A stretch of 64,000 nt of DNA from Ramazzottius varieornatus (Eukaryota; Tardigrada; Eutardigrada; Parachela; Ramazzottiidae): assembly GCA_001949185.1 (NCBI GenBank), contig BDGG01000003.1, forward strand, positions 3,021,158-3,085,157, read 5' to 3'. This document shows, in pieces, positions 36,556 to 46,627 of the stretch (position 1 is its first letter; each line of letters begins with the position of its first letter). A program made the translations under genes and the position numbers. Under the pieces are notes generated by a model. It ran no database searches. It saw only the letters and a list, made by a program, of their open reading frames with translations, and had not been told where the DNA came from.

Positions 36556-39500
36556 TCAGGTACAGCCGCAAGACTCTACCGACATGTTGGGAAGGACGCT
36601 TCGATGCACTGCCCCTTCTGCAAAGGACCAAACTTTTACCCATCTGTGTATGCTGCACAAGCCAATGTAGAAGATGAAGAAAATATGAACATCATTTGCA
36701 CCATTCAACCCGGCTTGAAAACTAGAAATTGACTTAAGAGCCAGGCAAACAAAGTCACCCAAATCGCTGTTCCAAGTGGCGCACACTTCCGGCCAATGAC
36801 ACTGAGCAGGTGCGCCACTGGTGAACACAGTCTTATTCGGATTGTTTAGGAACTTTATTGTTTAGGTACATACCTCCGTCGTAGAAGAGCATGGACACAG
36901 CGGACATCCTCGTGGGAGCACAACAGCTGGAAGCTTGCCCGAGTTCGTGATTCATGGCCGAAGACCTCTTGCCGTGTGAACTGTCTGCAAACACAGAAGG
37001 CTACCCGCTTTAATAGTATCATTCAGTTCTAGTCTGGCCTTCGCGAGAAAGATTTAGTTTTGCTGAAGGAGCTTACTGCTTGGATGGCCGAGTGATGGAG
37101 CGTAGGACTCTGGACGTTGCCGCCACACTGTCCCTTGCAAAAGTTGGCCATGTAGCCGCTGCAGAGGAAAAGATAAAGTTAAAAGTCAACAACAGTCTGC
37201 AATGTTTGTCGCTGCATTCCTGACGGATGGCGTCAACTTACTGTGGCTCAAGGATCCAACTGTCCCAGCCGATGTCCGTGAAGTTGATGTAGAGGCTGCA
37301 AAGAATAAACAAGGAGTTAGCCGGTGATCTGTCGCCTTCAGGTAATCAAGTCTTGATTAAGTAGGCTCTTAGGCCTCCAACCAGACTGTCATCTTCGACA
37401 GAACTCGATTGGGTGATCTTCTGAGCAAACAAGGAAACATACCTTTCGCGACAGCACTGAACAGACGACGCGGAACAATCCAAGCCGCGACGATTTCGTG
37501 ATCCTCGTTTGCCTTCTGTAAACAAAACCAACAAGATAAGAAACGGCCCAGGTAAAAACTACAGTACAGTCGCTAATTAACTTCTCAAAGAGATAGTAGT
37601 TTCGTTTTTTCAGCGTGGCTGTTTGCGCAGCTAAGAAGCCGTTGCAGTTTCTAGACTAGCCTGGACTTGCGGCTGAAGCCGGCCGAAAGGTCTGTGGATG
37701 CCGGCGAAGCCAACCGGAATGTCCACGTTTGCCCAGATGGTGTTGCGGAAACGAAGCCTTGGCAAGATATCTTCCTGGCACCAAGCCGGCATATCACGCG
37801 ACCACAACGGAATTTCATCATGTAACAACCCGCTAATTTACACATGCAATCGGACAAGCATCGAGCTAGCCAGTTCCAGAGCTGTTTCAGCAGGCGTCTT
37901 TTCGCTCGTAAACTGAAGCCATTCGGGTTTACGACAACAAGGGGGAGTATTCGAACAACTTGACGGATGGCTTCTATCCCTAAGTTAGGTGATATATAGG
38001 TGATAGGCAAAAGCTCTCCCCTCCATAATTGCAGGAAGAGTGTGCTGAATAAACTTAAGCTTATCTGCGGGGTCGATTTCTAGGTGGACGAGAAAGATAG
38101 CGAATGGACTTTGGTACCCCAAGTTTTGATGTCACGAACGATAAAATTTAATACCTTCCCCAGCTGTTTCAAAACCCGCTGTATTGATAAACTAATTCCG
38201 AAATGCAACCAGTTTGAACTTCATATCAGCCGGCGTATCTCATCCGTTTTGGCTAGCAGCAAAACTTAGAGCTTACCGGTGGTAATGAGGATGAAGGGCG
38301 TGGCATCTCCATCGAGAGCCAGCATCTTCTGGGCTTCGTGGTGGTTGCAGGTTTCGCAGGAGATCTGAAGCATGAAAGACGTTTGAGCATCGCGACGCGT
38401 CCACTGGCGGACAGTTTTTCCGATCTCGACTGGAAGCCAGCCTGAAATAAAAACTACAGTGAGAGACTGCTGTTATATTGGGACGTGGACAAATGATCTG
38501 TATCAAAGTGGCGCACACTTCCGGTAATTAACACTGAAAACGTGCGCCACCTGGAAAACTGAGCACGATCGCTTGTCCAGGCGGTGCACGTTTTCAGTGT
38601 TATAGGCTGAAACCGTACGCTACTTGAAACAACGACCTGGTTCGGTTCATTTGCCACGTCCAATTTATCTTATTTGTTTAGTTTCTTCAGCGAAGTTATT
38701 TTTTGTATTTTGTAGCTGAGGGAAGAATAGATTAGTCATGTTATTTCAATATTTTGTGGTTGTCAGTTCTTAAGGTACAGTCGAGCCCGATAAACATCGG
38801 GCATGGCTAAAGGGAGGAAGTTGATAGTGGCATATCTTGCACGGACTATCCGGCTGGCTGACCGCGTGGGCCGCAGATTGGGTGGCAAAGTACAAGGACA
38901 GACAAATGTTTACCTTCTTTGTGACTGTCCATGCTGGCCACGACGTCCTCTTCAGCCACCGTGTCGTAGCGGATATCGCGGAGGGTCAAGCGTTGTCGAA
39001 TACTGGAGCCACGCTTGATGTTGAGGTGCAGCATGGCTGACTGGATATCCTTCTTGAAGACCACAGTAGGAAGTGTGAAAGAAATGCAGGCAATTTGGTT
39101 GTGGACTTTCTTGACGCATCGACCTGCAGACACTGCAATTATCAATCAGGTTAATTAGTTATCCAGTACATTCAGAAATCAGTAAGACGCGGTTTTTTCA
39201 GGCCATGGCGCATGAAAAGCCTGCATTTGTGATCATTGAGTTTTTGGGTCTTGTACGCTTTCTCGGAGTTTCAGTTTTGGAATGGTAAGGTTCAACTGCC
39301 GTTTTCTGCTTTTTCCCAAGTTCGAAAGGTTTCCCACTGTTATATAACGAAAAACAACGTTCGAAAGATAAGTTTTTCACGGAGGGTTATCACAGTGGGA
39401 AAGTGCGCTATTTTGCGCGGCAAACCTTCAGAAAGATTTCAAGCACAGGGTTCCAGGTCAACGGAAGGACCTGAATGGGCTAAAAGTCAGAGCAAAGGCC

Positions 39501-40905
39501 AACAACGCCTTCGCGCTGTAATTAGACTCTTCTTGAAACGATCAAGCAATTCTAAAATTATGAGAGCTATACTACAGATAACCAGTAGTTGTACCAGATG
39601 AAATTCACTTTATTTTCGCGTTGAAATTTCGAATGCCGGTCTTTCGATCGAGTATTTTGCATCGGCAACGTGAATTCGTGACGTTCACTTCTCGTTCTAT
39701 TGCGTTACTGACATTTATTTGGTAAGCCATAGATTGCAGTTGGGCGATAGGGTGGTGCATGGACAAAGTTCGGCCGGACGTTCCGTTTTAGTTTCGCAAC
39801 CAAATCTGCAAGCCCTATTTTCATCCACCGCAGCACCACCTCGATCAGCCCCGGTAACCTGGCAAGAATGTTGCAGCTACCGACATGTCAGAATCGACAA
39901 CAGCGTGCCGCTTCTATCTTGAAAAAGCGGGTGCCAGAGATCAAAGTTCGAAAGGACATAGAAAGATTATCGAAGATCTTCCGGTAAATAATCTAACGTA
40001 TTAGTGTCCACCAAAAAACAACCTTGCCAAATCTCCCTCGGTTTCTGTGAAAAGTTTATTTTATCTACGGGGAGGGTTTCTAGGAAAGCGCGATCGAGGC
40101 AGGCTTTGACAAATTTCGCTTTAGCAATGAAGATTTATCCCCATTGTGACTACGGGTACCTCAAAATCCCAACAACGCTTCCGGCCTTCTCGGAGGAAAC
40201 TTCGCCTTACTCGGCCTTCAACCTCGGTATCCGGTGGAAGTAGACCCTGTTGCGTTTCCAGTTCTTCATAATATTCAAAACTCTGTTGCACCAGGACACT
40301 GCGCCCAGCTGGTTTTCTCAGGTGGCGCACGACGTCGATGTTAATGGCTGAAAGCGTGCACCACTCAGAAAACTCAACAAGACTGTTCTTCCAAGTGGCG
40401 CATGCTATCAACCAATAGCAATGATAACGTGCGCCACTTGACGGAACGATCTGGTTTAGTCATTTGCCGACGTCACAGTTCATGGAGGAAATCGAGAGAA
40501 ATTTGCGAAAGACTTTTGGAGCGGCTTAGACTTACTTATGTCACCGAAGACTGCCATTTGATTTTCGCGTGCGTAGAACTCCTCCAGACCGGGTGGATCT
40601 TCGACGTCAGGGCTACCATTGTCGACTGCCGGTGAGGACGCCGGTGGGTCGTTGAACATGGACATCTCATGGAAGAGGCTTTTCGGCAAGGATCGCTTTG
40701 GTTTCGTGATGACGGGAGCCTTCTCCATTCGTAGCTTACTCAGGATCTTTTGCTTGATCTGCTCGATGCGCATATTAATGGCCGACCTCGGGTCCAGCCC
40801 GTTGTTGGACATGTGGCAACCTTTGCAGGGGTATGCCGCCGGTAGAAAGGAAAGGGCGATCACCAGCAGAGAAACTACAGCGGTTAGACTCTTGGTCCAT
40901 TCCAT
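36556..40905 (-). CDS. Activin-beta-like TGF-beta ligand precursor
   Basis: Eight exons on the minus strand: 40905-40536, 39132-38914, 38441-38277, 37515-37443, 37295-37242, 37158-37077, 36967-36874 and 36617-36556, about 372 residues. A signal peptide (MEWTKSLTAVVSLLVIALSF) precedes the prodomain helix RIEQIKQKILSKLRMEKAP, the family's straitjacket alpha-1. Later prodomain strands include SGWLPVEIGKTVRQW and QISCETCNHHEAQ. The furin site RNRR precedes a mature domain of about 111 residues. It has nine cysteines: GLDC, VQCC, FCKGQC, SSCC and SCGC. NFTDIGWDSWILEP and SVLPNMSVESCGC place it with activin beta chains. It is a secreted disulfide-linked dimer that would signal through ALK4/5/7-type receptors. 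The exon 7 acceptor (after CGGCAAG) was forced by phase; the stronger-looking one at 36984 breaks the frame. Several introns carry MITEs. Confidence 0.9.
36738..36852. repeat. Palindromic MITE, copy 5 (activin ligand intron 7)
   Basis: Core CCAAGTGGCGCACACTT / GGTGCGCCACTGG with partly decayed outer arms, inside the intron 36618-36873. Confidence 0.75.
38480..38662. repeat. Palindromic MITE, doubled copy 6 (activin ligand intron 2)
   Basis: Starts GGGACGTGGACAAATG and ends CATTTGCCACGTCC. It contains two successive cores (near 38507-38553 and 38581-38626) rather than one. It looks like a nested insertion or an internal duplication of the palindrome. Confidence 0.8.
40290..40475. repeat. Palindromic MITE, doubled copy 7 (activin ligand intron 1)
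   Basis: Two cores in tandem: GGTGGCGCACGACG...GCGTGCACCACT and CAAGTGGCGCATG...GTGCGCCACTTG. It ends CATTTGCCGACGTC. It is the second doubled copy in the same gene. Confidence 0.8.
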
Positions 40906-41147
40906 CTTTGAAATACGGTACTGAGAGGGACGATTGCAGATTAGGAACGCCGCTTTTGTGAAGAACCGATCTCAGTTCGGAAGACCGGTTCGACACGGAT
41001 TTGAGTAATACCGAAGAGACATTAAGGCAGCAGGCCAAAGCTCAAAAAGAATCACTACCGCAGCTTTCGAAGATTCAACGGCAACTCAACCTGCGAATCC
41101 AAGCATACAGATAGGTGAATCAATCATCTATCAAGTGAAAACCAATT

Positions 41148-41274
41148 GGGAAGTCTACAGCTGATTCGACCGTTTCCCCAAGTGGCGCTTTTCATCAGCC
41201 AGTGACATCGAGAAAGCGCGCCACCTGACATAGCAAACTTGTTCAATTCATTTGCCGAGGTCCCGTTTAATATT
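41148..41274. repeat. Palindromic MITE, copy 8
   Basis: Core CAAGTGGCGCTTTTC / GCGCGCCACCTG with arms GGGAAGTC and the better-kept CATTTGCCGAGGTCCC. Confidence 0.75.
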
Positions 41275-42290
41275 TCTAACCTTTTCGCTGAAGCCGTTGT
41301 GCAAAGAAAGCAAGATGACTGCAAGGTAAGGATCACTCACACTGTCGCTATGGAGCTATCATCAGCCGGTAGAAGTTTACTTCGACGAGTCCGCGGTTCG
41401 AAAAAATAAGTGAAGTGGAGCAACGGTCTTTCGAAGGGCGATCAATCAACGCGGAAATGTCACAGAATAGGAAAAAAGTGATCGAAGGAGTGGCTGATGA
41501 AGGAGTTCTGAGAAAGACCTTGGTAGCTTACAGCCAGGAGATCGGAGAAGTGAAAGGCGACCACAAGATTGCAGGTACCTTTATCGTTCGAGAAAAGGAT
41601 GAAAGAAGTGATGTTCAACTGTGAGAAGTTGGTAAGAAACTAACTGCTGAAGGTTAATTAACGAACAAACGCCAAGTGCGGGCTGTTACGTGAAAAGTAC
41701 GAAGAAGGACGAGCTATGGTACATCTTCGCCAATTTTTCGCTGCGATCGATGCAGAACGGTACGTACTAGCCAGCGTAAACAGGACGGAAGGAAGGTAGG
41801 TTGGACTTGATTTTCGCCCTTTCCACCCTTTGGACCTTTCTCCCGAAAACCTTATTACACGCGTGTGCCGACGGTCACTTGCCCCAGCTTCCTTACTCCG
41901 TACACAGTATGTACGTACGAACACGGAAACTTTTTGCGTAAAGAGGAAAAAGTGAATACATTTCCGATTCACATTCTCACGCCACATGAATCGCGACCGT
42001 TCACAAGCCATGGAGAAAAACAGCTAGTAAATATTAATTATTGAAGTTCTGAAGCAGGAAACGTAGGATACATGGCTGACACAAGGAACCTCACCCAAGC
42101 CCTCGACAAAATTACCGTTCCGAACAGTAAAATTCGCTTGGACGAATCCCTCGTGAGATTTATGGTCACTAGCAAAGATTCATCCTTCCCGAAAAGTTTC
42201 TCGTGTACAGCCCGAGGAACTTTGGAGAATACACTGTACTGACACAGTGACGTCGCGATACTGCATACTGAGCACAGTACTGTACACGAG

Positions 42291-42412
42291 ACGTGGTGAA
42301 TGATTCGAACCAGAACCAGATCGTTTTACCAATTAGAGCACACTTCCAGCCAAAAACAATGTAAACTTGCGCCACCTGAGATAACCCTTCTGTTCAGTTC
42401 GGCGGCCTTGTT
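42291..42412. repeat. Palindromic MITE, copy 9 (degenerate)
   Basis: The left core is eroded to ATTAGAGCACAC while the right remains TTGCGCCACCTGAG. Outer arms are recognisable (CAGATCGTTTTACC; CTGTTCAGTTCGGCGG). This is an old copy. Confidence 0.6.
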
Positions 42413-43254
42413 CCACACCTGTTCTGAAGTTTTGATATGCCTTCTATGCCTTATACCCTGAAATCAGCAATTGGGCAAATATGCGGATGGACTACCGAGT
42501 AATTTGAAAGGAATGCTGGCTGGTCACAGCGGCTCGCCGATGCTTGTGTGGTCATCTTCTGATCAGCGATTATGGCGCGTGCCGCGCTATCTTGATTACA
42601 AGATGGGGAGGAATCCCGAAGGATGCCGTTGTGTATCAAGATAGATTAAAGTGGGGTTTGTCAGCGGGATGAAGGCGGACACGCGCCACAATGTCAACAC
42701 GGCCTGCCGCTGGGCTGACAATTCCTCCCCATTCTGTCGCCATTGCCCAGTCGGCCAGCACACCTCAAACAATCACAGACCACACAACATCCAGCCAATT
42801 AGCTAATTATTCAACTGACTCGCTAAAACCAGCCTGGACAATCGTCCTAATCTTCACCCCGAATACCCTCATCAGGTTTTTGTGCTTTGCGAAAACTTAG
42901 CGATGTTGCATATCATGCCGGTCATGGTTGTGCCTGAGCAAGGCAGCCTCAACCTTATTTTGGAAGTAAAATCAAAATATTTCTCCGTATCACGTCTGAA
43001 AGATTGCTGCAAGACCAAAAGTCTTTTCTAATCAACCTAAGCCTTCTTTGCGTATTGGCTAGGTTCCTTGGCAAGCTACCTGGAAAATTCAAACCTCGAG
43101 ATTCAGTGAAAATTTCTTTGCCGCTGTGCTTATCCGCTCGTCGGTGTTATCTTCCCCACCACTATCGCGACTGTTATCCAGGCACTGCCGCAAACCTGTT
43201 GACAGCATGAAAAAACAAGGTTTAATCAGCATCAGCGTGCGAATCACCTTTGCC

Positions 43255-45687
43255 TTATTTACAATTTTGGTACTTGCACTCTGAAGACAAAGTTCAGCGT
43301 GAAGGCATCAAAGTTATCAACATAACTTCGAAGTTTTTTCTCTCACAGGGGTTTTTCCTCACCTTGTTTTTGTTGTTCAGTCAGTAAGTGGACGAAGAAG
43401 CCGAAGCGAGGAACATTCGCTAGAGCAGCCAGATGACTCAGTGCGTCTTCACGGAGACCTCTGAACAAGGAACAGAATGCATGGGAGGTTTTACCGTAGA
43501 TGACCAATACACTTCAACCACCACTTGAAAAATGACTCATAGTGAATCAAAACTGTACCTTTGACAAAGCTCGACTGATCCATTGACAATGGCCGAGAAC
43601 ATCTCCGGCTCCAAAGTCTGGCCGATCAGTTTGGCATACGAAGACGGCGGGATTTGCTGTGGAAGAAAAAGATCGCTATTGTATAACTCTATGATATCAT
43701 CGATTAACCGAGTTCGAACAGGGATTTGTTAGTGAGCTCTGAGATGAGTAAATCAAAGATAATAGGAAGATCACGAACACTCTTCTACCTGGATGAAATC
43801 AGCACAGGCAGGCGGATTATTGTGAAGACTGAAGCATTTCTGGGAGAAGTCTTTCCACGATAGAACCAACTGCTTCGATGGTAGAGCCACTGGCTCAGCT
43901 TTGGACGGGCTCTCCGGAACATTCTTGTGGACAGAAAGTCTTGTCTTTAGAAGTTCTTCCGGTAGATTAGCTGCTCCCGTGAAGTCTGGGGCAACGGAAG
44001 TAGGAGCTGACGGACGGGTGGAGACCGTTGATTGCGACTTGGAAGCCTCTGACGAAACAACGTCTGCTGCGTCCCGAATTTCGATTTTCTTGAGCGATTT
44101 CTGGTAAAACCACGAAATGGCGTGTATTCAAAAAAATCATTTCGCGATATGCTTTGTATACAAGAAGAAATTCTCATTTTCTTCACTCAATGTAAACGAA
44201 GTTGGTCACAGCATCTCACCGTCGAAGATGGTACTGCAGGTGTGGGGAGGAACTCTAAAGGAATTCTGTTTTTGGTATCAGCGCTGGTTTCGCTCGACTT
44301 TTGTTCAACTTTGACAGTCTTCACTTCGACCATTCCTCTCCTGTTGATTATCGCTTCTTTCTCCAACTCATTTTCCATCTTCGCCTTTACTGATGTGGAT
44401 TTACCGACAGGAACTGCTTCGGACTGCGGTTTTCCTTCAACAGACGAACTCGTCTTCAGGCCAAGTCTTTCTTCCCACTATGAAAACAAATCACAGTTTA
44501 ACAGGTCTATAAACTTGATTAATCTAAGGAAGCTGACAAGGATATCAACAGAAAAAAAAACATCAACTCACCTGTCTGATGATTTCTAGCTTCTCCTTGG
44601 CATCGCCATTCGCTGGATCTAGCTTCAAGACCATGAGAAAATCAGACTTCGCTCCGGCAATATTCTTTAGAGATAGTCGTGCCGTGGCACGTCGATGGTA
44701 TGCCTTCAAGTACGAAGGATCTAACGCCAGTGCAGAGCTACTGTCTTTCTCCGCCTCGGCAAACCTAAGTGCAACAAATACATTTTATCGATGGGCAAAA
44801 GAAAGCGAGACGAATCCATACTTCTTGAGCTTCAAACACGCCATGGCGCGGTTAGAGAAATACACTGGGTTCTTGTAATCGAATCCAAGTGCGCGTGTGT
44901 AGGCCATGGATGCTTCCAGATACTTCCCTTTCTCGAAAAACTCGTTACCCTGCAAGCCAAACAGAAGGTCGAAGTCCCGAAGAGCAGAAGAGATGCATAT
45001 TCTAGCATGAACAACATGAAGTTGATCAGCGCACCTTGATTTTCTCCAGTTCCGCCCGTTTCTTCTTGGCAGCCAGTTCCAGCTCTTCGTTCGAGATGTC
45101 GTTCTCCTCATACTCGCACTCGCTGCCACAGTGTTCTTCATCCTCCACCTTTGCTGTCTGGTAGTCCACGTCATCGCAGGCTTCATCCTACGAAGTACTC
45201 GAGAAGGTAACAGAATTTCGAACGAACAAAATGACCATCACGGGTATGTTTAGTGTATTCCATCGCACTGACGCACTATCATTAACTAAAGATTCGAAAC
45301 GGCGCGCTACATCATCAGAGCAGAAATCTGAATAGTCAATCAACAATCAAGCGTACTCACAACGTTGAATTTGTCCCAAGCGCGATAATCGTACGACTTG
45401 ATTTTCTCCTTCTTGTCAGCGTCCCTCTGCTGATGGATGCACCTTCCCGACGTTTTTCTTGTACTACCCGCAGGATCAATCACTTCCACAATTGGCGCTC
45501 TGCGGATAGGTGCTTTAGTAACGGTTCCCGAAGTGGATTTTTGAAGTAAACCGGCGTCTTTCTGGCGCATATCGCTGGTCCATTCTTGCAGGTCCGACAA
45601 GTAATCCGTCGTCTGGTTAGCATTCTGTCGGATCTGACACTGTAACTCTCGCAGCTTGTTCCTCACCTTGTCCTCTTCGTCCCCCAT
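43255..45687 (-). CDS. RPAP3: RNA polymerase II-associated protein 3 (RPAP3)
   Basis: Nine exons on the minus strand: 45687-45361, 45187-45035, 44949-44822, 44764-44572, 44477-44220, 44100-43789, 43656-43559, 43460-43363 and 43280-43255, 530 residues with matching phases. The N-terminal DYLSDLQEWTSDMRQKD and DYRAWDKFNVDEACDD are typical of RPAP3. One three-repeat TPR block runs from GNEFFEKGKYLEASMAYTRA through YFSNRAMACLKLKKFAEAEK to AYHRRATARLSLKNI. It is the Hsp90/Hsp70 C-terminus-binding carboxylate clamp. A charged linker leads to the RPAP3_C domain (WKDFSQKCFSLHNNP to LGL-type helices ending FGFFVHLLTEQQK), which binds the R2TP core. Only one TPR block is seen, while vertebrate RPAP3 has two. 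Its role is assembly of RNA polymerases, snoRNPs and PIKK kinases. The tiny last exon is least certain. Confidence 0.93.
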
Positions 45688-46627
45688 GTTGCGCAGACAT
45701 CAACACACCGCATGAAGACCGAAGACAACGATAAACAGACAACAGAAACCGTGAGAAACGAGACGAAAACATCGCTCAAAAAAATCAAAACAAACCAATC
45801 CAATGTGCAAATAACCTTTACTCGGCGGAAGCCCGGAGACCGCCTTGCTGTCGTCACTGCTGTCGTATCATCTGAACGAGACCTACCTGATGGCTCCTTA
45901 ACGTAATAGGCACTGTTGCGAAAGATCGACCCGTGTAGTTCTGGCAAGCGAGTCCCATTTCGCGCGAGAATTTTTGTGCGACCAGCCGTCAGTGGCAGCA
46001 GGATGATCGGCGACTCGCCTGCTTGATTTTTCAGCAGTTCTGAATGCCGTACGTCTGTGCTAAACTGCGCCTACCTGCAGGCCATAGGAAACTTTGAGGC
46101 TGTCTAATGCCCCAGTACGTGTAAGGTCGTCGTTAAGTCGACCACCAGCTCGTGTGAATCATCGGCGAACTCAGAAGATACGGACATCATTATCAAAGCG
46201 CGAAGAACTACCGACTACAGCAAAGCATTCTATCGGTTACACCCACACCGTCACGCATCGGTACACCATATTAGAACATGCTACCCGAAGTCACCATGTA
46301 GCGCACGAGCGGACACTTCGTTGCGCAAAGGACAGATCGGAGCTTCTGGTAGCAATCCATATGCAGACTGTCCGTATACTGTAAGACAGAAATGCTCGAT
46401 AATATATTCACTTGCTTTTGGCAATTATTTTGTATGTGTGATGAACGGCTACAAAAATACATGTGCGTGCGCCAAAGTATAATGGGTAACCACCTGTAGG
46501 TTTCATTAATCAACACTCAGTGCTTGTCTCGTTGTTATTTTTCCTCGCGAAGACTAAACTGTTCACGAGCTCTTCAAATGGCTCCTTGAATGCGTGACAA
46601 AGAAGTGTCATCGTCCCCGTTTAAAAA
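45688..46627. promoter_or_regulatory. Divergent 5' region of RPAP3 and the LRR gene
   Basis: 940 bases between outward-facing start codons. No conserved coding frame and no clear TATA box seen. Confidence 0.35.

Larger units (their letters stand above)
40906..43254. other. Intergenic between ligand and RPAP3
   Basis: No recognisable gene. A 56-codon plus-strand frame at 42072-42242 begins MADTRNLTQALDKITVP but has no match. Two palindromic MITE copies (41148 and 42291) lie here. Confidence 0.4.

Noticed and set aside
37631-38010. Two overlapping minus-strand frames of 65 and 119 codons
   Set aside because: They lie inside intron 3 of the activin-like ligand. Exons 3 and 4 join directly in phase (prodomain end to furin site), and neither frame resembles a known protein.
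42072-42242. 56-codon plus-strand frame starting MADTRNLTQALDK
   Set aside because: Composition is plausible but there is no family match, no splice partner and no second line of evidence.
42240-42310. GATTCGAACC resembling a tRNA B box
   Set aside because: No A box, acceptor stem or cloverleaf can be drawn around it on either strand.
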